A stretch of DNA of 21,145 bases, taken from assembly GCA_035544835.1 (NCBI GenBank), contig DASZZV010000051.1, positions 1 to 21,145 of the forward strand, in the 5' to 3' direction. Below, one piece after another: positions 1-9,340 of this stretch. Source of the stretch: DASZZV01 sp035544835 (GTDB lineage Bacteria > Acidobacteriota > Thermoanaerobaculia > Gp7-AA8). The translations under genes were made by a program, and so were the position numbers. The notes below the pieces were generated by a model. It ran no database searches. It was not told the DNA's origin and saw only the letters and a program-made list of their open reading frames with translations. The first letter of the stretch is position 1. Each line of letters begins with the position of its first letter.

Positions 1-2
1 GG

Positions 3-117
3 GAGGGGCGAGGGACCTCGCAAGCGACGAACGATGTGGAATCAATCAGCTCTCGCAAGGGCGATCAGCAGCCCTACAACTCACATCGTTCGTCGGTCGC
101 GAGGTCCCTCGCCCCTC
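3..117. repeat. Long inverted repeat (MITE/REP-like element)
   Basis: The arms at 3-38 and 82-117 are reverse complements over 36 bp with two mismatches, separated by a 43-nt loop. As RNA or single-stranded DNA this would fold into one long hairpin. The right arm continues into a GC-rich stretch ending in CTCGGGATGACA at about 136-147, a phrase I associate with dispersed repeats in Acidobacteriota genomes; that link is from memory. No coding potential is convincing here. The element may extend beyond the left edge of the window, because the left arm begins at base 3. Confidence 0.8.
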
Positions 118-260
118 ACACCCACCCGCCCTTGCTCGGGATGACAGCAAAAGAAACGTGCGCCCGAGCCGGCGATAAATTTGCCCGTTGCTATCGCCAC
201 CTGCTCTATAACTCCCCACCCCCGACAGGCCCGAATTTCGCCTTGCCGGCCGCCCTACCG

Positions 261-289
261 ATTTTTCACGGATTTTTCGCACGAAAAAT
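261..289. promoter_or_regulatory. Palindromic operator candidate over the gnd promoter
   Basis: ATTTTTCGCACGAAAAAT (272-289) is a perfect palindrome with 8-bp arms around a 2-nt centre. A half-site copy, ATTTTTCACG, lies directly upstream at 261-270. The palindrome covers the proposed -35 hexamer of the promoter leading to the first 6-phosphogluconate dehydrogenase, where a repressor would block RNA polymerase. The symmetry is directly visible; the operator role and the identity of any regulator are inference. Confidence 0.45.
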
Positions 290-305
290 TTCAAAAGAAT
301 ATAAT
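276..305 (+). promoter_or_regulatory. Putative sigma70 promoter upstream of gnd copy 1
   Basis: A perfect TATAAT is at 300-305, with TTCGCA at 276-281 (four of six matches to TTGACA) and an 18-bp spacer. Transcription would begin near 312 and give an untranslated leader of about 210 nt before the ATG at 521. The leader (312-520) holds three copies of TCGCGATGC-like sequence around 350-400 but no riboswitch I can recognise. A second promoter closer to the gene cannot be excluded. Confidence 0.5.
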
Positions 306-520
306 CCCCCCTCACCAAATCCATAGGTCATGGTAAGGCGCATATATCTTCGCGATGCAGCACGCTGCGCGACCGGCTCCGGCTCGCGATGCGATCGCGA
401 TGCGTTTGGTGACGATCCAGGCAAAAACGTCACGACCTCTCTGAGGCTCAATCAGTTCCCCAGGCAGGCCGTCCCATTTCAAAACCAGTAACGTTTCAAC
501 ACGGAAAGAGAGGACAGAAC

Positions 521-1963
<1,443 letters not shown>

Positions 1964-1984
1964 TTCCAACTGCAGCGAATTGTC

Positions 1985-2013
1985 AGGGCGGCCGCGAGGC
2001 CGCCCTTTCGTTT
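1985..2013 (+). terminator. Rho-independent terminator of gnd copy 1
   Basis: GGGCGGCC (1986-1993), loop GCGA, GGCCGCCC (1998-2005), then TTTCGTTT. The A at 1985 and T at 2006 extend the stem to 9 bp. It begins 22 nt after the stop codon, so gnd copy 1 is probably monocistronic. Confidence 0.85.
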
Positions 2014-2044
2014 GCAGACCGTCGCTCCGCATCATCGGAGTGTG

Positions 2045-2420
2045 GACATCTCCGAGGATGTGAACGAACGCCGAGGGCGTTCCGGCACCGGGCGGAGCCC
2101 GGTGTGTGAGGCCCGGAGGGCCGCGGAGCTGGTAGCCAGTGGTGAGCGAAGCGAACCACTGGAGGACGTCACGAATCAATCATTTGCTTGAAGTTTCACC
2201 GAGCCCCGGCAGGGGCGAAAGCCGCCACCGGATGCCTCGATTGGACGCCCTCTTCTGTCGATCGCTCGCGCCCCTGCCGGGGCTCTACAAAAAAGAATCG
2301 TAATGATCCCGCGTCCAGTGGTTCGCTTCGCTCACCACTGGCTACCAGCTTACTGGCCCTCCGGGCCGCCCACGAAATGACCAAACTTCGGCGTTCGCGG
2401 AAACATCCTCGGCGTCAGGC
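2045..2420. repeat. Composite inverted repeat built of several modules
   Basis: Two copies of a modular element lie head to head. Matching modules are: CCGAGGATGT (2052-2061) with 2403-2412; GAACGCCGA (2066-2074) with 2388-2396; GGCCCGGAGGGCC (2110-2122) with 2355-2367; a perfect 37-bp block at 2127-2163 with 2314-2350; and a perfect 17-bp block at 2201-2217 with 2269-2285. Sequence between the modules is not conserved between the two arms. This fills almost all of the 500-bp gap between gnd and the YfhO gene, and I see no gene in it. The arms could form a large cruciform or RNA hairpin. Similar modules probably recur elsewhere in this genome (inference). Confidence 0.85.
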
Positions 2421-2463
2421 AGATCTCCGTTGACGGCGCTTCCCCTGGAGTCAACAATGCCGC

Positions 2464-4836
2464 GTGGCTGCGCTCCTATACTTCCTGGTCGCCTCCCTCT
2501 TCCTGCTCGCCGCGAACCGGCGACTGGCGCCGATCTCGAGGCGATTCGCGGCTGCCCTTCTTCTTCTGCCGCTGCTCTTCACCGGTCGAGCGCTTCTCAC
2601 CGGCCGTATCTACGCTCCCACCGACCTGGCCTACCAGGCCGAGCCCCTGAGCTCCATGGCATCGCAGGTTGGGATCACGACGATCGGCAACAAGAGTGAG
2701 ACCGACGTCTACTCACAGATGATTCCGTGGCGAGCCGCCGTTCGATTTGCATTCGCAAACCACGAGTGGCCGTTGTGGAACCCCTTCATGTTCTGCGGCG
2801 ACATTCTGGCGGGAGCTGCCCAGGCCTCGCCCTACTACCCGACGTACGTGATCGGCTACCTGCTCCCACTGAGCTCGGCGATCACATTCACGGCCACCCT
2901 GTCGTATTTCCTGGCCGCGCTGGGGATGTTTCTCTTTGTACGCGAATTGAGAATGGGCGAGGAAGCTGCCTTCACCGGCGCCATCGCCTGGGCATTCAGC
3001 GGATTCGTGATCTTCTTTCTCGAGACACCGCTTGGCCTGGGCGTCCTGTTACTCCCTTTCGTCTGTTTCGCTGCGCTCCGTCTGATCCACGCACCCTCCC
3101 TGGAGGCCACCATACTTCTGGCATTCATCCTGGCAGGCGTCCTGTTGGCAGGGCACCCCGAGACGGCCTTGCAGGTCATTGTGGTGGCTTCTCTCCTCGG
3201 TGCGTTTCATCTGAGAGGTCGCGAACTGGCTCCTACTCTGAAGATCGCAGAGTCCATCGTTGGGGCCGGGGTTCTGGCTCTGGGGATCGCGGCGATCCAT
3301 CTGCTGCCGATGTTCGACGCCGTGACTCAGACGACGGAGTATGCGTCGCGCCTCGTGGAGCGGAGCGTTGTTCACGAAGCGCCATCGATGGTCGACATCA
3401 ATCAGGCGCTGCTCGTCAACGTAATGCCGTTTCTCTTCGGCATTTCCGGCGCGGAGACGGCCAACGTCAAGACCCTGTTTCCCCCGCCTGCCTCGGCCTA
3501 TCCCGGCGGCCTGCTGCTGGCCCTTGCCGCGTATGGCCTGGTGCGTGGCAGGTGGCCGGGCAAGTGGATTCTGATCGCGTTGGGAGCGCTGGGCTGCCTG
3601 GCCGCTGCCGGTGTTCCCTGGATCGTCCGGATGTTTTACACCGTTCCGATTCTCAAGCTCACACTCGTGGAGCGCCTCACGTTTGTCGGCGCCTTCGCCC
3701 TTGCCACCCTTGCCGCGGCAGGCGTGGAGACCTGGCTTCAACGCGACTCCTCGAAAGAGCTGGCCACCGTTCTGATGGTCGTCGCCGCTCTCATCTCCGC
3801 CGCGGTGCTCCTGCTCACGAACGAAATGCAGAGAATGTCGCTATCGTCAGCGTTCATCACACGGAATGCCCTGATTGAGCTCCTGCCCATCCCGCTCTTC
3901 GTCGCGGTGCTTTACTTCATACGCAATCACAAAAAGGCCGTAGTCGCGCTTTTCACGCTGGCTCTGGTGCAACGCTTCGCCGAAGCAGGCAGCTTTTACC
4001 CTTCGCTTCCGCGCAAGAGTTTCTATCCGCCGATCGAGTCGTTCTCAGGCCTGCCGAAAAGCGAGGTGCCCTTCCGGATCGTCGCCAAGGGGCTGATGCT
4101 CATCCCCAACATTGCGACCCACTATGCTCTCGAAGACGTCCGTGGTTATCAGGCCATGACCTTCGCCCGCTTTCGCGACACCTACGCGCTGTGGTGTATC
4201 CACCAGCCAGTGTGGTTCAACCGCGTCGACGATCTGCAGAGACCGTTCCTCTCCGCCATGAACGTCCGGTACGCCGTAATCCCTGAACATGATCAAACTC
4301 CATCGGGATGGCGGCTGGTATCGACCTCGCCCGGCATGCAGCTCGTCGAGAACGAGCAGACTATCCCGCGCGCATTCATTCCAGAGTATGTTCGCCTGGG
4401 TGTTCCTGCCCGGAGCGAGGTCGAACAGATGTATCTCGCCTGCGACTTCTCGAGGCTGGCCTGGATCGCATCGAGTCAGACGACTCAGTCCGATATCAGA
4501 AATGGCACAGGAAGCGTGCAGATCAGCAGGAGAGGCCTCGGCTACAAAGTGCGGGCCAGGCTCAACTCACCAGCATGGATCGTGATCTCGGAGACGGCCT
4601 GGAAGGGCTGGAGGGCGACGATCAAGAAGCGTTCGATTCCCATCACCTTTGCCGACCATACGCTGCTGGCGATTCACCTCGATGCCGGCGATCAGGAGGT
4701 CGACCTCCATTATCTTCCCAGGGCCTTCGTATGGGGCAGGGCCATTACAGCCCTAACGCTCATGGTGATCGTCGCCCTGATCGTCATCCACCGCGGGAGG
4801 CGTGGAGTTAGAGAGGAAATACGAGCTCCCGGCTGA
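2464..4836 (+). CDS. YfhO-family polytopic membrane protein (copy 1)
   Basis: A 790-residue integral membrane protein of the bacterial YfhO family. Characterised members are GT-C-fold enzymes or transporters that add sugars to cell-envelope polymers from lipid-linked donors; the substrate here is unknown. The N-terminus is hydrophobic, followed by a conserved first outer loop (YAPTDLAYQAEPL) and the family-typical region with IPWRAAV and WPLWNPFMFCG near residues 90-110. About a dozen hydrophobic segments follow. The soluble C-terminal part carries the YfhO-type ending around residues 701-745 (WIVISETAWKGW, then a beta-rich stretch). The GTG start at 2464 aligns with the ATG of the paralogue at 12761; a weak GGAG lies 13 nt upstream, so the start is moderately sure. 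It ends 12 bp from the convergent gene at 4849. It shares long identical stretches with the second copy, such as LPLLFTGRALL and FNRVDDL. Confidence 0.85.
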   Translation: MAALLYFLVASLFLLAANRRLAPISRRFAAALLLLPLLFTGRALLTGRIYAPTDLAYQAEPLSSMASQVGITTIGNKSETDVYSQMIPWRAAVRFAFANHEWPLWNPFMFCGDILAGAAQASPYYPTYVIGYLLPLSSAITFTATLSYFLAALGMFLFVRELRMGEEAAFTGAIAWAFSGFVIFFLETPLGLGVLLLPFVCFAALRLIHAPSLEATILLAFILAGVLLAGHPETALQVIVVASLLGAFHLRGRELAPTLKIAESIVGAGVLALGIAAIHLLPMFDAVTQTTEYASRLVERSVVHEAPSMVDINQALLVNVMPFLFGISGAETANVKTLFPPPASAYPGGLLLALAAYGLVRGRWPGKWILIALGALGCLAAAGVPWIVRMFYTVPILKLTLVERLTFVGAFALATLAAAGVETWLQRDSSKELATVLMVVAALISAAVLLLTNEMQRMSLSSAFITRNALIELLPIPLFVAVLYFIRNHKKAVVALFTLALVQRFAEAGSFYPSLPRKSFYPPIESFSGLPKSEVPFRIVAKGLMLIPNIATHYALEDVRGYQAMTFARFRDTYALWCIHQPVWFNRVDDLQRPFLSAMNVRYAVIPEHDQTPSGWRLVSTSPGMQLVENEQTIPRAFIPEYVRLGVPARSEVEQMYLACDFSRLAWIASSQTTQSDIRNGTGSVQISRRGLGYKVRARLNSPAWIVISETAWKGWRATIKKRSIPITFADHTLLAIHLDAGDQEVDLHYLPRAFVWGRAITALTLMVIVALIVIHRGRRGVREEIRAPG

Positions 4837-4848
4837 CAGACCCTTGCA

Positions 4849-5571
4849 TCAATCGGGCGTATCGCCCGGCGTCAGCGTGAGACGGCCGGTCTGCACCTCG
4901 ATGGCCGAATCGTAGAGATAGAACGCACCTTCAGAAGTCGCGGTCAGCGTCACGTCCTTCGCAGCAGCGCCGGCGAGGAAATTGAAAAGCTGGGCCGAGG
5001 AACCTGGGGCTAGAATGACCTGCTGCGCCTCGAGCTTGTCGCTACGCTGCAGGCGAATGGCAATCGCCACGGAGCTTGGGTTGACGAGTCCGATACTGTG
5101 ACGGCGCTCGACTGTGGCCAGCCTGATCCGGCGGCGATGCGCATAGAGGTTGGTTCTCGCCAGCACATCTTCCGTGGCCATGAGTCTGGTCACGCCTCCG
5201 ACGGTTTGAAGGATGCGCGCCGACACTTGAACGTCAGCACCCGAGAGGATCTCGATCGCTGCAAGGAGCTGCTCACTCTTTCCATCGATGGAGTGACAGC
5301 CGAGAGAGGTTAGAATTTTTTCCTCCCCGGTTCTCATCAATACCGAATCCACCGAACAGCGGACCCCGGAATGAGGGAAGAGCCGGAATCGGATCGTCTG
5401 CTCAACGTTCCCGGTGTTCTGCAAATGGAGCTCCGTCGACCACGTCGAGCCATTCGCTCCGGTGACTGGTTCGAAAAATGCCGGGACGAAGTAACGCGGA
5501 TGCTCCCGAAAGCAGAAGCTGGGGCAGAGCGTCAGGAAAACAACGATGAAGAAGGTCGACAAACACCTCAC
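4849..5571 (-). CDS. Small secreted protein of unknown function
   Basis: 240 residues with a hydrophobic N-terminus (residues 4-20) that looks like a Sec signal peptide. The mature part is beta-rich and begins with FVPAFFEPVTGANGSTWSTE followed by a Leu-His-Leu-Gln-Asn stretch. That pattern (a GA-GS-W-T-L-N series) is common in extracellular proteins of unknown role in Acidobacteriota-like genomes, from memory. The two cysteines of the middle region, in RCSV and GCHS, could form a disulfide after export. The reading frame opens with GTG at 5571 and has no convincing Shine-Dalgarno. A TGATACGAT box lies 7-15 nt upstream, so a leaderless transcript or a different start is possible. It is convergent with the YfhO gene. 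No enzymatic motif is visible, so I assign no function. Confidence 0.7.
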   Translation of the reverse strand: MRCLSTFFIVVFLTLCPSFCFREHPRYFVPAFFEPVTGANGSTWSTELHLQNTGNVEQTIRFRLFPHSGVRCSVDSVLMRTGEEKILTSLGCHSIDGKSEQLLAAIEILSGADVQVSARILQTVGGVTRLMATEDVLARTNLYAHRRRIRLATVERRHSIGLVNPSSVAIAIRLQRSDKLEAQQVILAPGSSAQLFNFLAGAAAKDVTLTATSEGAFYLYDSAIEVQTGRLTLTPGDTPD

Positions 5572-5589
5572 CGGCGAATCGTATCAGCG

Positions 5590-5645
5590 TTCGCCTGAGC
5601 GCGCCGGCCATAGGTACCGGCCGCACGCCGTGCGGCCCTACATGA
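5590..5645. repeat. GC-rich palindromic element
   Basis: GGCCGCACGCCGTGCGGCC (5619-5637) is a perfect palindrome with 9-bp arms and a one-base centre. It is flanked by TAGGTACC on one side and CCTACA on the other. It lies between the start of the secreted protein and the terminator of the second gnd. The form resembles a short REP-type intergenic unit, but only one copy is visible in this window. Confidence 0.55.
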
Positions 5646-5655
5646 GGTCCGGTAG

Positions 5656-5685
5656 CAAAAAGAGAAGCCGCCAGACATCGGCGGC
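5656..5685 (-). terminator. Rho-independent terminator after gnd copy 2
   Basis: Read on the minus strand: GCCGCC, 7-nt loop, GGCGGC, then TTCTCTTTTTG. On the plus strand the stem is 5667-5672 with 5680-5685, and the A-rich tract is 5656-5666. It sits about 40 nt beyond the gnd stop codon at 5725 and probably ends the VTT-tal-gnd transcript. Confidence 0.8.
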
Positions 5686-5724
5686 CCCTGAAAGACAAAT
5701 CCCGGCTGAAGGCGAGTTGGCTGC

Positions 5725-7164
5725 CTACTTCAGCAGCGAGACCCAGTCGGTGTGGATAAAGCCCTGCTGCGGCTTGTCGATTCTCTCGTAGGTGTGCGAC
5801 CCAAAAAAGTCGCGCTGGGCCTGAGTGAGATTCTGCGGAAGGTTTGCAGTCCGGTAGCTATCGTAATAGGCCAGACTCGCTGACATTGCCGGTGCCGGCA
5901 CGCCGACGGACTGCGCCAGATTCAGGGCTCGACGCCATCCCTGCTGCGACTTCTCGATCGATCCCGCGAACTCATCGTCGAGCATGAGGTTGGGAAGGTC
6001 GGCGTTTTTCTCATAGGCGCGCATGATCGAGTCGAGAAAGCGCGCCCGGATGATGCAGCCGCCCTTCCAGATCCTGGCCATCTCGCGGAGATTGATGTTC
6101 CACTTGAACTCGTTCGACCCGGCATGAATGAGGCTCATACCCTGCGCGTAGGCGCAGATCTTCGAAGCGTACAAGGCATCGTGGACATCCTGGATGAGTC
6201 GCGTCAACTCGTCTTTGGGGGGCTTCGTGCCGGGTCCTTTCAATTTCTGACTGGCTTTGACACGCTCGTCTTTCAGACTCGACATGACGCGAGCGTCGAT
6301 TGCCGATGCGATGGTCGGGATGGCCACGGCGAGGTCCAGAGCCACCTGGGCCGTCCATTTGCCAGTGCCCTTCTGTCCGGCCTTGTCCATGACCAGGTTG
6401 ACGAGCGGTTTCCCGGTCTCGGGATCCTTGACCCTGAAGATCTTCGACGTGATCTCGATGAGGAATGATTCCAGAGGCCCCTCGTTCCATTTCGAGAAGA
6501 CGTCCGCAAGTTGACTATCGTCGAGACCCAGTACATTACGAAGGAGGTCGTAGGCTTCGGCGATCAGCTGCATGTCTCCGTACTCGATCCCGTTGTGAAC
6601 CATCTTCACGAAGTGACCGGCACCATCGGGCCCGCAGTAGGCGACGCAGGCACCCGAATCGGTCTTCGCGGCGATGGCCTCGAAGATCGGCCGCACGCTT
6701 TCGTAAGCCTCGCGATGGCCGCCCGGCATCATCGACGGACCGTTACGAGCACCCTCTTCACCGCCGGACACGCCGCAGCCGAAGAAGTTGAGGCCATCTT
6801 TTTTACAACGGGCCTCGCGCTCTTGTGTGTCTTTAAACCAGGAATTGCCACCATCGATGAGAATGTCGCCCTCCTGCAGGAAGGGCTTGATGGCGTCGAT
6901 GGTCAGGTCGACAGGGTTGCCGGCCTTGATCAGCATCATGATCTTGCGCGGACGCTCGAGGGACTTCGTAAAGTCCGCGAACGTCTTGGTGCCAGTGAGC
7001 TGGCGTCCGGAAGAATGTTTGTTGATGAAGCGGTCCACCCACTCGCCTTCCATGTTCCAGACAGAAACGGGAAAGCCGTGGTCTGCAACGTTGAGGGCCA
7101 GGTTCTCGCCCATGACACCAAGGCCGATCATGCCGAACTTCGCCAGAGGAGGATTCGCGCTCAT
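5725..7164 (-). CDS. gnd: 6-phosphogluconate dehydrogenase, decarboxylating (copy 2)
   Basis: A second long-form 6-phosphogluconate dehydrogenase, 479 residues. Catalytic features are intact: GMIGLGVMGENLALNV (residues 11-26), GAGHFVKMVHNGIEYGDMQ with Lys187 and Glu194, KAGQKGTGKW (261-270), and FGSHTYER and FIHTDW near the end. The cofactor loop differs from copy 1: after the second beta strand it reads VWNMEG, so Met38 replaces the arginine that normally contacts the NADP 2'-phosphate. This suggests relaxed or NAD-type cofactor use (inference). The ATG at 7164 is preferred because AGGAG lies 5 nt upstream; the in-frame GTG at 7170 overlaps that site and cannot use it. It is the last gene of a probable VTT-tal-gnd run, separated from tal by a 203-bp spacer holding a nested inverted repeat, and ends at a good terminator. 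Confidence 0.96.
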   Translation of the reverse strand: MSANPPLAKFGMIGLGVMGENLALNVADHGFPVSVWNMEGEWVDRFINKHSSGRQLTGTKTFADFTKSLERPRKIMMLIKAGNPVDLTIDAIKPFLQEGDILIDGGNSWFKDTQEREARCKKDGLNFFGCGVSGGEEGARNGPSMMPGGHREAYESVRPIFEAIAAKTDSGACVAYCGPDGAGHFVKMVHNGIEYGDMQLIAEAYDLLRNVLGLDDSQLADVFSKWNEGPLESFLIEITSKIFRVKDPETGKPLVNLVMDKAGQKGTGKWTAQVALDLAVAIPTIASAIDARVMSSLKDERVKASQKLKGPGTKPPKDELTRLIQDVHDALYASKICAYAQGMSLIHAGSNEFKWNINLREMARIWKGGCIIRARFLDSIMRAYEKNADLPNLMLDDEFAGSIEKSQQGWRRALNLAQSVGVPAPAMSASLAYYDSYRTANLPQNLTQAQRDFFGSHTYERIDKPQQGFIHTDWVSLLK

Positions 7165-7220
7165 TGTCACTCCTGTTCAATTGTAGGTTTTTGGGAGCGC
7201 CGATTATGACACGGATAGGG

Positions 7221-7354
7221 ACGTCTTTTGTGTGGCACAGGCACTCTTGCCTGTGTGCCGCGGCGTCGAGCCGCGGTGTTCCTGCGACGAGTCACGGGAA
7301 AGTCGGCCTCGACGGCCGACACACAGGCAAGAGTGCCTGTGCCACACAAGACGT
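7221..7354. repeat. Nested inverted repeat between tal and gnd copy 2
   Basis: The arms 7221-7257 and 7320-7354 are reverse complements over 35 bp, apart from two extra T in the left arm. Each arm is itself a hairpin: CACAGGCA, CTCT, TGCCTGTG. The interior adds two smaller palindromes, CCGCGGCGTCGAGCCGCGG and GTCGGCCTCGACGGCCGAC. The whole could fold as one long hairpin or as a four-armed structure. The element occupies most of the tal-gnd spacer, where it could attenuate or process a shared transcript. Confidence 0.85.
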
Positions 7355-7367
7355 GAGTCCAACGACG

Positions 7368-8501
7368 CTATTTGGCCATGGCCGCGCTGACGCGGCCTTC
7401 GATCGTTGCCAGTAGCGAAGCGAACGATTTCGAGAACGATTCGACGCCCTCCTCGGTCAGCTCGCTGGTGATGTCGTCGAGACTGAAGCCGAGGGCGGCG
7501 AACTCCTTTAGGGTGTTGATCGCTCCCTGCACGTCATCCTCGAGTGTCGCGATCACCTTTCCGTGATCGCGGAAGGCAGTGAACGTGGCCGGCGGGATCG
7601 TGTTGACGGTGTCGGGGCCGATGAGCTGCTCGATGTAGAGCACGTCACTGTAGTTCTTGTTCTTCGTTCCCGTGGACGCCCACAGCGGGCGCTGAAGAGT
7701 GGCCCCACGATCCTGCAGCTTCTTGAATCGGGCGCTGCCAAACTCCTCTTTGAAAATCTGATAGGCGACTTTGGCATTGGCGATCGCTATTTTCCCGAGC
7801 AGCGCCTTCAGGCTGCTCTTTTCCTCTTCTGAGGTAGCGGTGCTGATGCGCTTCTCGATCTGCCCATCGGCTTTGGCGTCAATGCGGCTGACAAAGAAAC
7901 TGGCCACCGACGAGATCTCCCCGACCGGCTCGCCGCGGTCGGCCCGGCGTTCCAGCCCCCGCATGAAGGCGTCGATCACCTTCCGATAGACGGCCTGCGA
8001 GAAGATGAGCGTGATGTTCACGTTCACACCTGCCGAGGTCAGCTCCTCGATGGCAATCAGGCCTTGGCTCGTCGCCGGAATTTTGATCATTACGTTTGGT
8101 CGGTCGAGTTTCCGGCGGTACTTCAGACCCTCTTCGATGGAGCCCCAGGCATTGCGGGCCAGGGTCGGATTGACCTCCAGGCTGACGAAGCCGTCCATCC
8201 CGCCACTATTGTCGTAGACGCTCCGGAAGATGTCGGCGGCCTGGCCCAGATCGTCGACGATGACCGCCTCGTAGATCTCTTCGGTGCTCTTCTGTTTCGA
8301 GGCCATTGCGCGAATGAGCTCGTCGTAATCGGTGCTTCCACCGATCGCCTTCTCGAAGATCGTAGGATTCGAGGTGAGGCCGCGGAGACAATCATCTTTG
8401 ATCATTTTCTTCAGCTCGCCACCGGACAGAAGCGAGCGCTGCATCTGGTCGTACCAGACGCTCTGGCCTGCTTTCAGGAGCTCACAAAGCGGATTGGTCA
8501 T
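7368..8501 (-). CDS. tal: Transaldolase
   Basis: Transfers a dihydroxyacetone unit from sedoheptulose 7-phosphate to glyceraldehyde 3-phosphate in the non-oxidative pentose phosphate pathway. At 377 residues it belongs to the longer transaldolase class, compared with about 317 for E. coli TalB. The Schiff-base lysine is Lys140 in RPNVMIKIPAT. Other active-site elements are Asp18 (WYDQM), GLTSNPTIF (41-49) and GVNVNITLIFS (158-168). The ATG at 8501 follows GGAGG (8506-8510) by 4 nt. The VTT gene ends 39 bp upstream on the same strand, so co-transcription is likely. Pairing with a 6-phosphogluconate dehydrogenase downstream fits a pentose phosphate unit. Confidence 0.96.
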   Translation of the reverse strand: MTNPLCELLKAGQSVWYDQMQRSLLSGGELKKMIKDDCLRGLTSNPTIFEKAIGGSTDYDELIRAMASKQKSTEEIYEAVIVDDLGQAADIFRSVYDNSGGMDGFVSLEVNPTLARNAWGSIEEGLKYRRKLDRPNVMIKIPATSQGLIAIEELTSAGVNVNITLIFSQAVYRKVIDAFMRGLERRADRGEPVGEISSVASFFVSRIDAKADGQIEKRISTATSEEEKSSLKALLGKIAIANAKVAYQIFKEEFGSARFKKLQDRGATLQRPLWASTGTKNKNYSDVLYIEQLIGPDTVNTIPPATFTAFRDHGKVIATLEDDVQGAINTLKEFAALGFSLDDITSELTEEGVESFSKSFASLLATIEGRVSAAMAK

Positions 8502-8540
8502 GAAGCCTCCGAGGGTCGATTACGCAAGCAGGAGAGCCAG

Positions 8541-9302
8541 CTATGGGGTTTGAGTGGCGGCAGGAGGTGTTGCCGCGGGCGTCTCATCGACCCCGGCTTT
8601 CTTGATGGCATTGGCGGCGACCTTTGCCACGACGATGGTGACGAGCAGCGTGGCGATCGCTCCCACGATGTTGATGATTGTCTTGGCGTGACTCGCCCCT
8701 CCAGCCGCTGCCCCTGCCGCAGCATTTCCGATATATACAAACGCGAACGTCCCGGGGATGATGCCGAAGAGTGTCGCCAGAATGTATGGCACCGTCTTCA
8801 CGCCCGTCAGTCCAAAGCCATAATTGATGTAGGTGAACGGAAACACCGGAGAGAGACGAATCAGAAAAACGATCTTCGCTCCCTCTTTCGCAATCGCCTT
8901 GTCGAGGGCCTGAAACTTTGCATTGCCCGACGTCATCCCTTCGATCTTCTTGCGCATGACCGTCCGCGCCAGGAGAAATGACAGCGTCGCACCCAGAGTC
9001 GCTCCCAGGACCACCACGATCGTCCCCGCGACGAGTCCGAAGATCGCCCCGGCACCCAGCGTCAGAACGGAAGCGGGTACGAACAGGATGCAGCACAAGG
9101 CGTACACCAATGCGTAAACGACGTACCCCACCGCCCCCAGGTCTTTGACATAGGCCTGGAATTGTTTGAGCCAGTCCGCCACCGGAAGGACTCGGAAGAG
9201 AACGATGATGCCGGCCAGAATCAGAACGCCAACCACGATCTTGACGATGGGCAGGCCTTTCTTCTCGGACGGGACAGGGTCAGTCATTGCGGTCGTCGCC
9301 AT
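8541..9302 (-). CDS. TVP38/TMEM64-type VTT-domain membrane protein
   Basis: 253-residue inner-membrane protein of the SNARE-associated/VTT (DedA-superfamily) type. The eukaryotic members scramble lipids and bacterial members have envelope or flippase-like roles; no substrate can be read here. A transmembrane segment lies at about 18-37. The VTT core spans about 75-195, with GAIFGLVAGT, a glycine-rich helix, then FLIRLSPVFPFTYINYGFG (147-164) and IIPGTFAFVYIGN (181-193). Further hydrophobic helices follow, and a short Ala/Pro/Thr tail ends the protein. The ATG at 9302 is used; its Shine-Dalgarno is weak, and Met6 is an alternative. It is first in the run VTT-tal-gnd. The pairing of a membrane lipid-handling protein with pentose phosphate enzymes has no obvious biochemical reason and may reflect shared expression only. 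Confidence 0.85.
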   Translation of the reverse strand: MATTAMTDPVPSEKKGLPIVKIVVGVLILAGIIVLFRVLPVADWLKQFQAYVKDLGAVGYVVYALVYALCCILFVPASVLTLGAGAIFGLVAGTIVVVLGATLGATLSFLLARTVMRKKIEGMTSGNAKFQALDKAIAKEGAKIVFLIRLSPVFPFTYINYGFGLTGVKTVPYILATLFGIIPGTFAFVYIGNAAAGAAAGGASHAKTIINIVGAIATLLVTIVVAKVAANAIKKAGVDETPAATPPAATQTP

Positions 9303-9340
9303 GAGGTTTCTCGCTTATTCAGTTTTGGGTGTTCGGCTAG

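Noticed and set aside
36..326. Open frames on both strands in the first 330 bp
   Set aside because: They cross the inverted repeat and the promoter region, and have no ribosome site or recognisable composition.
8064..8981. 305-codon plus-strand frame over tal and VTT
   Set aside because: Antisense to two confidently identified genes, including the transaldolase active-site region; no independent support.
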